Source: Fuerstiella sp. (GTDB lineage Bacteria; Planctomycetota; Planctomycetia; Planctomycetales; Planctomycetaceae). From it: DNA of 64,000 nt. This document shows positions 19,911 to 28,783 of this stretch, in pieces. Position numbers and translations under genes: made by a program. Under the pieces are notes generated by a model. The model was given only the letters and a program-made list of their open reading frames with translations, searched no databases and was not told the origin of the DNA. The stretch spans positions 1 through 64,000 of the forward strand of contig JAQWLN010000132.1 in assembly GCA_029247265.1 (NCBI GenBank), written 5' to 3'. Every line of letters starts with the position of its first letter. Position 1 is the stretch's first letter.

Positions 19911-21071
19911 ATGGCGCGACATACACACACAATACTGCTGGCTTCGGCCATGCTGTCACTCGGTCTTGCGGCTGGCGGCCATTTGCAGTCGCTGCAATTG
20001 ACGCGCCAGGCAAACGCCGTCAACTACAATACCACACAACCATATGGTAGTGCAGAACCGTTAATTCAAAGTGGGCAACATATTGCGCGGCTTTCTGGTG
20101 AGATTATGCCGGCTGCTGTCCACATTCAGGCCACGATGCGGAAGTCGACCGGGACAAGGGTTGAAGAAACCGGTTCCGGAGTTCTGATGCGCAGCAATAA
20201 GGTTAAGGGCCTGTTTGTCGTCACCAATAATCACGTCATCGGCACAGCTCAACTTTCCGAGATTGATCTGCGAACTCAGGACGGCCGGGAGTTTCATCCC
20301 ACTCGAGTCTATCGTGACGGCGAAACGGATATTGCTGTTCTGCAGATTCGCGACTTCGGTGCCGTCACCGGAACATGGGGTGACAGCGACGACGTGGGGA
20401 TCGGCAATTATGTTCTGGCTGTTGGAAGTCCATTCGGGCTAAGCCAATCAATTACCATGGGCATCGTGAGTGCCAAGGGCCGCCGCGACCTGACTCTGAC
20501 GGACGATCGTTCTGTCACCAATCAGGACTTCATACAAACTGATGCGGCGATCAACCCCGGAAACAGCGGCGGACCGTTGATCGACGTGCAGGGGCACGTT
20601 GTGGGCATCAATACAGCGATTGCGTCCAACAGCGGCGGAAACGAAGGTATCGGTTTCAGTATTCCCAGCAATCTCGCCCGCCATGTCTTTGAACAACTGA
20701 TCAACTACGGGCGTGTTCGCCGTGCTTATCTGGGCGTGGAACTGGATGACAATTTTGATGGTACAACGGCTCAGAGGCTGGGAATGAAGCGTGCTGTCGG
20801 TGCACGAGTCACCAAGGTCTATAAAACTCGGCAGCGAACGCCGGCTGAACTCGCAGGAGTGCGGCCGGATGATGTTATTGTCAATTTCAATGGTGTATCC
20901 GTTATTGACGAGAACCACCTGATCAACCTTGTGAGTCTGGCTGACATCGGTCAGCCCGTACAGATCGAAGTTTTCCGAGGGGGACGACGTCAGGCATTAC
21001 AGCTGAAATTGACGGATCGCGAGCATTACCAGACAGCGTTGGATGCAGGTGGGAGTTTCCTGACACGGTAG
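19911..21071 (+). CDS. Deg/HtrA-type serine protease with one PDZ domain
   Basis: The 386-aa protein has a signal sequence at residues 1-22 and a trypsin-like domain with catalytic triad H108 (TNNHVIG), D140 (ETDIAVLQ) and S219 (NPGNSGGPL). One PDZ domain occupies about 285-375 (AYLGVELDDN to the end). HtrA-type proteases remove misfolded periplasmic proteins. One PDZ domain makes it DegS-like in architecture rather than DegP-like. ATG 19911 is preferred because a purine-rich ribosome binding site (GGAGAG) lies before it and a signal peptide follows directly. A strong terminator follows at 21099-21130. Confidence 0.92.
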   Translation: MARHTHTILLASAMLSLGLAAGGHLQSLQLTRQANAVNYNTTQPYGSAEPLIQSGQHIARLSGEIMPAAVHIQATMRKSTGTRVEETGSGVLMRSNKVKGLFVVTNNHVIGTAQLSEIDLRTQDGREFHPTRVYRDGETDIAVLQIRDFGAVTGTWGDSDDVGIGNYVLAVGSPFGLSQSITMGIVSAKGRRDLTLTDDRSVTNQDFIQTDAAINPGNSGGPLIDVQGHVVGINTAIASNSGGNEGIGFSIPSNLARHVFEQLINYGRVRRAYLGVELDDNFDGTTAQRLGMKRAVGARVTKVYKTRQRTPAELAGVRPDDVIVNFNGVSVIDENHLINLVSLADIGQPVQIEVFRGGRRQALQLKLTDREHYQTALDAGGSFLTR

Positions 21072-21098
21072 CACTGCAGAAAACCCGCATTCCATCGC

Positions 21099-21130
21099 AA
21101 AAGGCGGCTCTTACGGGAGCCGCCTTTTTT
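21099..21130. terminator. Bidirectional rho-independent terminator
   Basis: GGCGGCTC and GAGCCGCC form a perfect 8-bp stem around a short TTACGG loop, flanked by an A-run on the left and TTTTTT on the right. It sits between the convergent protease and threonine synthase genes and can serve both. Confidence 0.92.
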
Positions 21131-21136
21131 CGTTTG

Positions 21137-22372
21137 TCAGCTCCATTGCTCAGCAAACGATTTGTGGCAATCGAGCGTATTGTTGGCTTCCGGAAGCGGA
21201 TACTTCAGTCCTGTGGCACAGTTGAACAGGACGCACCTGTCTTTCGGGCTGACACGCCCGGAACGCACTTCCTTTTTCCATGCGGCATATGTCGCAGCAC
21301 CTTCCGGACACATCAAAAAACCTTCTTTTTGGGCCGCTTCATTAAGACCATCGACGATTTCTTCGTCAGTGACTGCCGTCGCAAAGCCGTGACTTTCGCG
21401 GACAGCGTCCAGAATCAGGAAATCACCGACGGCCACTGGCACTCGGATTCCTGCGGCGACGGTTGCCGCATCAGGCCAGAGCTCCGCGTGTCGGGCGCCT
21501 TGTTCAAAGGCCTTGACGATCGGCGCGCACCCGGTGGCCTGCACGGCTACCATTCGAGGTAGTTTGCCCGTCAGCCAGCCGATGGCTTTCAACTCGTTAA
21601 AGGCCTTCCACATACCAATCAGGCCCGTGCCGCCTCCCGTTGGATAGAAGATGACGTCCGGAACCTCCCAGCCCAGCTGGTCTGCCAGTTCCAGCCCCAT
21701 CGTTTTTTTGCCTTCGATGCGGTAGGGCTCTTTTAATGTCGAAAAGTCAAACCAGTCCATCGTAGCGCTGCCCTCGCCGACCATTCGACCACAGTCGTTG
21801 ATCAACCCGTTGACACGCCACACCTTTGCCCCCTGAGCGGCAATTTCACGAACGTTGATCTCGGGAGTATCTTCAGGGCACAGGACGAACGTCTCGATTC
21901 CCGCCCGCGTCGCGTACGCTGCCAGAGCGGCGCCTGCATTGCCATTGGTTGGCATGGCGATTCGCGAAATGCCAAGCTCTTTGGCCATCGAAACTGCCAT
22001 ACAAAGGCCTCTGGCTTTGAACGATCCTGTAGGCAGCCGGCCTTCATCCTTAACCAGCAGTTCGCCACCTTCAGCTTCCAGTTTGTGCATACGAATCAGT
22101 GGAGTCTGGCATTCACCAAGGCTGATAATATTTTCGGTGCGACGGACAGGCAGAAATTCCCGGTAGCGCCACATGTCTGCCGGACGCTCGTGCAGATCTG
22201 ACTTTGAAACACTTTCGGCCGCGGCGTCCATGTCATATTTGACCAGCAACGGTCGCCCGGCCTTCGACAAACGATGGATCTGATCCGATTCGTAACGGCC
22301 CCCGTCCAGTCCGCATTCCAGGTGCGTCACAAAGGTAGGACGATCGGCGTTTAGATTGCTTAAACAATGCAT
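21137..22372 (-). CDS. thrC: Threonine synthase
   Basis: The 411-aa pyridoxal-phosphate enzyme converts O-phosphohomoserine to threonine in the cytoplasm. The PLP lysine is K119 in PTGSFKARG. The phosphate-binding loop TGGGTGLIG is near 245, and NGNAGAALAAYA near 144-155 is the Asn-Gly-Asn segment that contacts the cofactor. The N-terminal part before about residue 85 carries HLECGLDGGRYES, close to the short Cys-containing leader of many type II threonine synthases. It is monocistronic, ending at the shared terminator. Other fold-type II enzymes (cystathionine beta-synthase, threonine dehydratase) fit less well because of length and the loop sequences. Confidence 0.9.
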   Translation of the reverse strand: MHCLSNLNADRPTFVTHLECGLDGGRYESDQIHRLSKAGRPLLVKYDMDAAAESVSKSDLHERPADMWRYREFLPVRRTENIISLGECQTPLIRMHKLEAEGGELLVKDEGRLPTGSFKARGLCMAVSMAKELGISRIAMPTNGNAGAALAAYATRAGIETFVLCPEDTPEINVREIAAQGAKVWRVNGLINDCGRMVGEGSATMDWFDFSTLKEPYRIEGKKTMGLELADQLGWEVPDVIFYPTGGGTGLIGMWKAFNELKAIGWLTGKLPRMVAVQATGCAPIVKAFEQGARHAELWPDAATVAAGIRVPVAVGDFLILDAVRESHGFATAVTDEEIVDGLNEAAQKEGFLMCPEGAATYAAWKKEVRSGRVSPKDRCVLFNCATGLKYPLPEANNTLDCHKSFAEQWS

Positions 22373-22563
22373 ATCTGAACTTCTTTACAAAGTGGTAATT
22401 CACAGCGGTCTTTGGCAGACTGAGAAGCGTACTGATATGTCAGCAGTAAATCCAAGGAGTAGGTGGTCACGAGGTCGTAGTTCGGCGGTCGGCCTGATTT
22501 CGTGAAGGGCCGCTTCCGCTGATGAGAGGCGACACACGCTCAATTTGCCAACGGAGAAAGCGA

Positions 22564-24048
22564 ATGAAGGTTCTGCAATTCGCGGTAGTCGTTGTCGTCT
22601 TCCTTGGGCCCTCTCGGTTTTCGCCGGAAGCGTGGGCTGAGGCCACGACCAGCGCTCGCCCTAATATCCTGGTTATTCTGGCAGATGATTTGGGGTATGG
22701 GGATCTTGGCTGCTACGGAGGCAGCGAGCTGAAGACCCCACGCATCGATGCCTTTGCCGCTGCCGGCCTCAAATTGACAGATTGCTACGCGGCTCACCCG
22801 AACTGCTCGCCGTCGCGAGCCGGGATGATGACCGGACGGACACCATTTCGTGTCGGCATCTACAATTGGATCCCGATGTATTCTCCCATGCATGTGAAGC
22901 GCTCTGAGATCACAGTTGCGACACTGCTTCGAAATTCGGGATATGACACGTGCCACGTTGGTAAGTGGCATCTCAACGGTGACTTCAACATGCCGACACA
23001 ATCCCAGCCGTGGGATCACGGATTCAATCACTGGTTTTCTACCCAGAACAACGCCCTTCCCAGCCACCGCAATCCGAATAACTTCGTCCGCAACGGCCAG
23101 CCGGTCGGACCGTTGACGGGATATTCCGCCCAGCTGGTGGCCGCCGAAGGCCAGGCTTGGCTGCGTTCCGGAAGAAATACAAACCAACCGTTCTTTATGT
23201 TTGCCTGTTTTCATGAACCGCATGAACCAATCGCCTCTGCGAAACAGTTCACCGACCTGTACCCGTCTGACGATCCCTCCTATTCCGCACATCATGGCAA
23301 CATCAGTCAACTGGATGCCGGAGTGGGCGCCCTGCTCGATTGTCTGGAGGAACTGAAACTCGCCGAAAACACGTTCGTGTTCGTGACCAGCGACAACGAT
23401 CCCGCAATCACCGGCATCCACCCTCATGGTTCAGCCGGACCGCTGCGCGACAGGAAAGGAGCTATTTACGATGGAGGGATTCGTGTGCCAGGTATTATTC
23501 GATGGCCCGGTCACACAAGGCAGGGAACCACCAGTGCGGAGCCCATCTCGGGGCTGGATGTTCTGCCAACGCTGTGTGAACTGGCAGGGGCCAAACTGCC
23601 GAACGATCGCGTCCTTGACGGTACCAGTTTTCTGCCAGCACTCGAAGGAGAAAAAATACTACGTCAGCGTCCGTTGTACTGGCAGTTCAATCGCGCAAGA
23701 GCCGATGCGAAGGTTGCGATTCGTGACGGCGACTGGAAACTGGTCGCCAGTCTGAATACTCCCGATCCGAAGCCAAGCGGCGGAATTCCTGCCGGGGAAA
23801 TGCAGCTGATTAAGATGGCAGCATTGACCAACCTGCCTCTTTACAACCTGCGATCAGACATTGCCGAGGCAATCGACGTGGCGGCAGATAACGAAGCGAT
23901 GTTTATTGCGATGAGTGCGACAATGCGGGAGCTGTATCGCGAGGTACAGTCCGCAGCGCGACACTGGGCCAAGTGGGAATGGCCTCGATACGAATCGAAG
24001 CTGATCCAATGGCCTATATACTGGCTCAATCGCGAAAAGAACAAATAG
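22564..24048 (+). CDS. Type I sulfatase, secreted
   Basis: The 494-aa protein has a signal peptide (about 1-24). The sulfatase start PNILVILADDLGYGDLGCYGG provides the metal-binding Asp pair. The formylglycine motif is C81-S-P-S-R85; Cys81 would be oxidised to formylglycine by a maturation enzyme not seen in this window. Further family phrases are HVGKWHL and TSDNDPAI. Sulfatases remove sulfate esters from polysaccharides or small molecules and are highly expanded in marine planctomycetes. The start ATG 22564 has GGAG upstream. It is convergent with the RimI-like gene; only three bases separate them. Confidence 0.93.
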   Translation: MKVLQFAVVVVVFLGPSRFSPEAWAEATTSARPNILVILADDLGYGDLGCYGGSELKTPRIDAFAAAGLKLTDCYAAHPNCSPSRAGMMTGRTPFRVGIYNWIPMYSPMHVKRSEITVATLLRNSGYDTCHVGKWHLNGDFNMPTQSQPWDHGFNHWFSTQNNALPSHRNPNNFVRNGQPVGPLTGYSAQLVAAEGQAWLRSGRNTNQPFFMFACFHEPHEPIASAKQFTDLYPSDDPSYSAHHGNISQLDAGVGALLDCLEELKLAENTFVFVTSDNDPAITGIHPHGSAGPLRDRKGAIYDGGIRVPGIIRWPGHTRQGTTSAEPISGLDVLPTLCELAGAKLPNDRVLDGTSFLPALEGEKILRQRPLYWQFNRARADAKVAIRDGDWKLVASLNTPDPKPSGGIPAGEMQLIKMAALTNLPLYNLRSDIAEAIDVAADNEAMFIAMSATMRELYREVQSAARHWAKWEWPRYESKLIQWPIYWLNREKNK

Positions 24049-24051
24049 CAA

Positions 24052-24606
24052 TCAGGCGGCGTCGTAATCCGCAAGGCGATTGCTGGGAGCAAACGCTTCG
24101 TTACTTCGCAACGAATAACGCATGTAGTATGCATCTTCCAGCGTGTCATCGTAGTGATTTCTCAGTACGGACAAAGCGCGAAAGTTACAGTCGGCGAAAA
24201 ACAGCTGAGCATCAAGGTTTGTTTCACGAACCTCAAGCACGATTTCGCGACGGCGCTGCTGCGACAGTTTGTCGACCAGGCGCTGGACCATCTGGCCGCC
24301 CACACCCTGCCGACGAATGTTCGGTGAAACGGCGAAGTTAAGAATTCGGAGCATCGACTGGTGCAGTTCATAGATCATGAACCCAACGATTTCATGGTCC
24401 AGTTCTGCTACCGTGCCGATGCAGTTTCGTTGTCGTAGACAACAGAGAAACTCTTCTTCGGTCCATGGGAATTCGAAGCTGGAGCGTTCGATCGCCAGTA
24501 CTTCGTCCATGTCACGTCGAATCAACCAACGGATTTGAGTGCGCAATGCCTCATCATCCGTGGAAGTTTCAGTATCAAACTGTTCTTTAGTTCGCTTCAA
24601 CCCCAT
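24052..24606 (-). CDS. RimI-like GNAT N-acetyltransferase
   Basis: The 184-aa protein is a GNAT acetyltransferase. Residues about 30-165 hold the fold, with the acetyl-CoA loop RRQGVGG near 100-106 and LEVRETNLDAQLFFADCNF, close to RimI, which acetylates the N-terminus of ribosomal protein S18. ATG 24606 is chosen because GGAGG lies at proper spacing before it; the ATG at 24618 would place this Shine-Dalgarno inside the gene. The N-terminal 25 residues are longer than in E. coli RimI. Other small GNAT substrates are possible. Confidence 0.85.
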   Translation of the reverse strand: MGLKRTKEQFDTETSTDDEALRTQIRWLIRRDMDEVLAIERSSFEFPWTEEEFLCCLRQRNCIGTVAELDHEIVGFMIYELHQSMLRILNFAVSPNIRRQGVGGQMVQRLVDKLSQQRRREIVLEVRETNLDAQLFFADCNFRALSVLRNHYDDTLEDAYYMRYSLRSNEAFAPSNRLADYDAA

Positions 24607-25084
24607 CACGGCCTCCATGCCGAACTGTATTGAAGAGTGCTGTGGGACCTCTGTTCCCGCAACACTTCGATCTGCGTAAGTATTTATTTCGACTGCAGGC
24701 TAGCAAATCTGCCACCTTCGCGTCCATGGTAATCGTTGTTCAGTCGTCCAACTGTCCAAATGACATCAGAATCATCGGCTCCGGGCGCAGATCCTGCCAT
24801 TTAGAGGTGGTGTGGAGTTCTATTTGCTGCAGAATGGTGATTCAGTGAGATTTGCTCGATGGCTGGCGGTCTGCATTGCGGATCGTCGATTTCGGCTCAT
24901 TTTTGGCTGTGGAGCGAGAATGTTTGAACGCCGGACGATTGTTCGTAGAATCAATTTCGGCCGTTCCCAAAGGGAGAACGGGCTGTTGCGGGTTATCCCC
25001 ATCGTGGCAGTTCACTGTTGAATTTTGTTTCCTTACTCCAAACGTGGACCGCAATTCTTCGTCCAGAAGGCTGAACCAGAGAGT
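24607..25084. other. Divergent intergenic region
   Basis: Several frames of 60-87 codons overlap on both strands, but none has a recognisable motif or ribosome binding site. No promoter or structured element was recognised. Confidence 0.35.
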
Positions 25085-25966
25085 ATGTTGACACCCGCAC
25101 TTCACGAGACTGCAGGACTGCTGCGGGGACAGACGGTCGCCGTACCTCGGATTCTATCTGCGCTCTTGCTGATGTTCTTCAGTGTTACGCAGGGCCAAGA
25201 ATTGAAGCCGACACCATCGGTTCCGACGGAGTCGCCTGCGGTTGTCGATGACGCCGCCCCATCTTCCGATGATCCACAAAAGGATGATCAGCCCGCCGCG
25301 GAAGACCTGCTGGCAGAGTCCATTGAGCACACCTGGAAACAATTTTCTTCCCAGGAAAACGTGGCACTTGGAGACGTCTGGAAGATTGTTGACGTTGAAA
25401 ACGAAAAGTACCTGAAGTGCGTGGGAGAGCCGAAGGGGTTTCTGTACACAAAAAAGAAATTTTCAGATTTCGAGCTGACATTGGAATGGAAGTACGTTTC
25501 TGATCCGAACGGGAATAGCGGAGTTCTTGTGTATACACAGGACGAATTACGACTGTGGCCGGTATCGATGCAGGTTCAATTGCATCAGCCGAAAGCTGGT
25601 TCTGTATTTCCAAGCGACGGGGCTAAGGGGACATCCAGCGACGTCGCCAGTCTGGCACACGCGGTTGGGAAATGGAATACCTGCCGCATCGTCAGCCAGA
25701 ACGGTCGTCTGTCAGTCCAGATTAATGGCAAGAATGCCGCAGAGGTTGCGGGATGCGACCCGGCGAAGGGTTACATCGCCATTCAATGCGAAGGGTCAGA
25801 AACATTGTTTCGCCGACTCCGCGTTCGCGACCTGTCCCCCGTAGCCGACGCCGTCACCGAGGATATTCCCGCTGCAAAGCCAGGCAAGACGGAAGCTGCA
25901 TCCCCGGAAATCAGGTCGACCGACAGTGCCAAGTCTCTGCAATCCAGCGACCAGACTTCCGGATAG
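25085..25966 (+). CDS. DUF1080 (concanavalin-like) secreted protein
   Basis: The 293-aa protein has a hydrophobic signal segment at about 18-36 and a disordered acidic linker (about 40-80). A DUF1080 domain follows (about 95-250): WKIVDVENEKYLKCVG, LTLEWKYVSDPNGNSGVLVY, and GYIAIQCEGSETLFRRLRVRDL. DUF1080 is a beta-sandwich of the LamG/glycosidase-like class and is often found in planctomycete polysaccharide loci. It differs from the longer copy at 31253 by its linker and disordered C-terminus. The start is uncertain: ATG 25085 gives the better leader; the open frame begins at 25025. Confidence 0.8.
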   Translation: MLTPALHETAGLLRGQTVAVPRILSALLLMFFSVTQGQELKPTPSVPTESPAVVDDAAPSSDDPQKDDQPAAEDLLAESIEHTWKQFSSQENVALGDVWKIVDVENEKYLKCVGEPKGFLYTKKKFSDFELTLEWKYVSDPNGNSGVLVYTQDELRLWPVSMQVQLHQPKAGSVFPSDGAKGTSSDVASLAHAVGKWNTCRIVSQNGRLSVQINGKNAAEVAGCDPAKGYIAIQCEGSETLFRRLRVRDLSPVADAVTEDIPAAKPGKTEAASPEIRSTDSAKSLQSSDQTSG

Positions 25967-26104
25967 CTCAGCAGGATATTCGGCATTGCCGATTTTTCTG
26001 TCCGTAAGATGTGTGTTGCGGCAACTGGTGGTGTGTGTTTGGCACCTGCTGCCTGTCAACGATGGTCGGGCATGCCGGTTCTGTCGTGCTTAACGTTGCA
26101 ATTT

Positions 26105-26620
26105 ATGACCCCGCAAGTCCTTTATCTGGAAAATGAAAGCTGGCTGCGGACCGTCGTGCGCAGTCGCATCAGCGAACCCGAGGCAGTCGAAGATATCATG
26201 CAGAACATCGCGATGGCCCTTGTACGTCAGCGGGAGTCTCTGGGGGAACTTAATCGAGCAGGGGCGTGGTTATACCAGGTGGCTGTCAGGCAGGTGCTGA
26301 TGTATCGCCGCACACGCGGTCGGCGGCGTCGGTTTGAGGACCGTCTGCTGCAGCAGGCCGACACCCTGACAACAAGCGGGAAGGCACCTGGCCCGGCGGA
26401 GAGCCTGTTGGCCGCAGAGAAAACGGAACAGGTTCAGGGTGCGTTGCGGGAGCTAAATGAACTGGATCGGCAGATTCTGATGCTGAAATATGCGGAGGGC
26501 TGGTCGTACCGGCAACTGTCTGAGCATCTGGGTGTGAAGGAAGACACTGTCGAGTATAGATTGATGAAGGCAAGGAAGAACCTTCGGCGGCTGCTGGCCG
26601 GATTCGTGGCGGAGGCTTAG
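26105..26620 (+). CDS. ECF RNA polymerase sigma factor
   Basis: The 171-aa protein has sigma region 2 at about 12-75 (EAVEDIMQNIAMALVRQ, AWLYQVAVRQVLMYRR) and region 4 at about 110-165 (LDRQILMLKYAEGWSYRQLSEHLGVKEDTVEYRLMKARKNLRR). The helix-turn-helix is clear. ATG 26105 is chosen because family members start about here; the frame from 26009 adds a Cys-rich stretch of no similarity. The gene is followed after 6 bases by a membrane protein with the usual form of an anti-sigma factor, then by a PDZ protein, so the three genes form a likely operon. Confidence 0.9.
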   Translation: MTPQVLYLENESWLRTVVRSRISEPEAVEDIMQNIAMALVRQRESLGELNRAGAWLYQVAVRQVLMYRRTRGRRRRFEDRLLQQADTLTTSGKAPGPAESLLAAEKTEQVQGALRELNELDRQILMLKYAEGWSYRQLSEHLGVKEDTVEYRLMKARKNLRRLLAGFVAEA

Positions 26621-26626
26621 GGCACA

Positions 26627-27292
26627 ATGACAGAGCATGACGAACTACTGGTTCAACGCTGCGTCGATGGAGAAATTTCGGCGGAGCAGCGAGCTGAACT
26701 GATACAGCAACTGGATGCCGGACCTGACGGATGGAAAGTGCTGGCCTGCGCTTATATGGAGGATCAGCTGGTCGCGAGGGGAGTCGCACACCCGCAGCTC
26801 ACTGTCGAGCCGGATTCAAGTGCGCCTCAGTTACTGCGGCAGAGTGAGAAGCCGCACTGGTTTCATCATCCGCTGATGTCTGTGGCGTTGTCTGCCTGTG
26901 TTGCTTTTCTGGGCGGTGTCCTGATTTCACGTGAGATTTCGGTTGGTGAAAATGTACCGAATGTCGGCGTGGTGTCAGCGGCGTCGAATCAGAAGTCGGG
27001 ATCAGGTGACTCAAGCGCGCCGACGGCACTGGTGGCAGGTCAGCCGGATTATCGTCTGCGGCTGGAAGCGGACGGTGAGACCTCGCGGGAGCTGCCTGTT
27101 TACGATGATGCGACCAAGTTTATGTCGGATTTCGAACGGTACCGGCAACAGATAAGACAGTCGTTGCGAGACGATGCTCATGTGCTTGACAATCGTGGCA
27201 GCCGGATTCAGTTGATGCAGCTTCGGTTGGATGACGGACGCCTGATTGTGATTCCATTTGAAGAAACTCCTATTTTGCCTCGGTTACAGTAG
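26627..27292 (+). CDS. Putative anti-sigma factor, single-pass membrane protein
   Basis: The 221-aa protein has a cytoplasmic N-terminal part (about 1-80) starting with ELLVQRCVDGEISAEQRAEL, which resembles the helical start of zinc-less anti-sigma domains. One membrane segment lies at about 82-104 (PLMSVALSACVAFLGGVLI). An extracytoplasmic C-terminal part follows. The HxxxCxxC zinc motif of ZAS-type anti-sigma factors is absent. Position directly after an ECF sigma gene is the main evidence for its role. It would hold the sigma factor at the membrane until a signal arrives. Confidence 0.7.
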   Translation: MTEHDELLVQRCVDGEISAEQRAELIQQLDAGPDGWKVLACAYMEDQLVARGVAHPQLTVEPDSSAPQLLRQSEKPHWFHHPLMSVALSACVAFLGGVLISREISVGENVPNVGVVSAASNQKSGSGDSSAPTALVAGQPDYRLRLEADGETSRELPVYDDATKFMSDFERYRQQIRQSLRDDAHVLDNRGSRIQLMQLRLDDGRLIVIPFEETPILPRLQ

Positions 27293-27321
27293 TTGCTTAT
27301 TGAATGAAAGGAATACAGACA

Positions 27322-28338
27322 ATGAAGCCAACGACCATGTCCGTTTTGCTGTTCGCCGGTATGTCGATACCGCTTGTGGCACACGCAGATGAAGATCCCA
27401 CGAAGAAAACGACGACGAAAAATCGAACCGTCAAAGTTCTTGTTCAGTCGTCGTCTGAGCAGAAAGATGATGCCGCCCCGAAGACTTCAGTGAAGGGGCG
27501 AATTGTGATCGTAGGGCCGGACGGAGAACGTCAGGAGTATGATCTTGGTGAGTCCCTGCCAGATGGCCTCAACGTCAATCTCGGAGACGTCCCGCACCAG
27601 CATGCCCACGCGCACACTGTGGGTGGCGAACCACGTCATATGATCGGCATCATGTGTGAACCGGCCGGCCGGTTGTTGCGGCGGCATCTCAAACTTACCG
27701 ACCAGGGGCTTCTGGCCAGTAATGTTGCAGAGGGATTGCCGGCGGCTGCGGCGGGAATTCAACAGGATGATATTCTGCTGGCAGTCGGAGAACAGAAGCT
27801 GAACGTAGTTCTGGATCTGGTCAACGTTGTGTCGGCGTCTGAAGGCAAAGAACTCACGATCGAACTGCTGCGTGATGGAGAACGAATTTCCATCGGCGTG
27901 ATTCCCCGTGAGTTGACCGGGGCGGAAATGAAACAAGTGCTGTCGCCGCTCACCTTTCTTCACCGGCACAGTGCTGACACAGAGAAAAAAGAGGGTGCAC
28001 ATGTCGTTTCTGAGATTCGACATGTTGCAGGCGACGATTTTTCGCCTCATGTCGTTCTTCGTAGATTCGGCCCGGGCATGCGTCTGGATCATTCGGCCGG
28101 GCTGCATGAGGGAAAGCACATTCTGCACCTGATCAAACGTATGGCGGAAGAGCAGGATTCCGACGCTGATGTTGAAGTGGACATTGCTGCAAATGGTGGT
28201 GCGGAAGCACATGGCCATGCGGAAGCATCGTCAGTCCACCACGAAATTACGTTGAAGGTTCTGCGAGCACAAGTGGAGCAGCTGCGCCAGCAGATGGCCA
28301 CCATCGAAAAACAGCTTGAGAAGGCGGATGCCGAGTAG
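27322..28338 (+). CDS. Secreted PDZ-domain protein with C-terminal coiled coil
   Basis: The 338-aa protein has a signal peptide (about 1-22 after ATG 27322). A PDZ-like domain lies at about 105-190 (MIGIMCEPAGRLLRRHLKL, GLPAAAAGIQQDDILLAVGEQKL). A His-rich stretch (HQHAHAHTVGGE) precedes it and another (AHGHAEASSVHH) lies near 290-300. The C-terminal helix LKVLRAQVEQLRQQMATIEKQLEKAD is a coiled coil. There is no protease domain. The gene follows the putative anti-sigma gene in the same direction, so it may sense or present envelope damage to the sigma system. An ATG six codons earlier (27304) is possible; 27322 has GGAA upstream. Confidence 0.75.
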   Translation: MKPTTMSVLLFAGMSIPLVAHADEDPTKKTTTKNRTVKVLVQSSSEQKDDAAPKTSVKGRIVIVGPDGERQEYDLGESLPDGLNVNLGDVPHQHAHAHTVGGEPRHMIGIMCEPAGRLLRRHLKLTDQGLLASNVAEGLPAAAAGIQQDDILLAVGEQKLNVVLDLVNVVSASEGKELTIELLRDGERISIGVIPRELTGAEMKQVLSPLTFLHRHSADTEKKEGAHVVSEIRHVAGDDFSPHVVLRRFGPGMRLDHSAGLHEGKHILHLIKRMAEEQDSDADVEVDIAANGGAEAHGHAEASSVHHEITLKVLRAQVEQLRQQMATIEKQLEKADAE

Positions 28339-28783
28339 TCGCTGAGGTCAAAAGATTCGACAGGTGCCGTCCTGGTTGCACCGCAAAACGTAAAGAGCGT
28401 TATTTCCCTGTCTTCTTTGGGACGCGAGTGACGCTCTTTTTTCTTGACTCAGTCGTTTCGCTGCGTGAGCAACGTCCGTGGATTCGTGACGTCACAGAGG
28501 TGCACGTGCAGGTCGACGGGGCGGTGGTTAAATGACAGCAGCATTCGCTGTCGTACAGCTTCGTGCCAAGCTGTGACCACCATCAACAATCGCACCGTCG
28601 ATCGGCATCGACTGTGGGGCAGTGAATCCGGGCGGCTTCAGTTCATTCATTGGCCGTCGATACCGCGTCGATACCTTTTCGCCCCGGTTTCCGGTAAAAC
28701 GGAAGCTCTGCCTGGGGCGTATTGTGACGGAACTTATATGCGGCCCCGTTCAACTGCTGGATTCCGCTTTTCGGAGAAGCTCG
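28339..28783. other. Intergenic region with terminator
   Basis: Apart from the terminator at 28391-28443, the stretch holds no supported gene. The sulfatase frame extends back to 28622, but that part is not sulfatase-like. Confidence 0.4.
28391..28443 (+). terminator. Rho-independent terminator with long loop
   Basis: AAAGAGCGT pairs with ACGCTCTTT (9 bp), followed by a T-run. An inner TCCC/GGGA pairing can shorten the 30-base loop. It lies about 50 bases after the PDZ gene and ends the sigma/anti-sigma/PDZ operon. Confidence 0.82.

Noticed and set aside
26035-26060. Sigma-54-like promoter (TGGCAC...GC) upstream of the sigma gene
   Set aside because: The distance between the GG and GC elements is one to two bases too short for a -24/-12 promoter.
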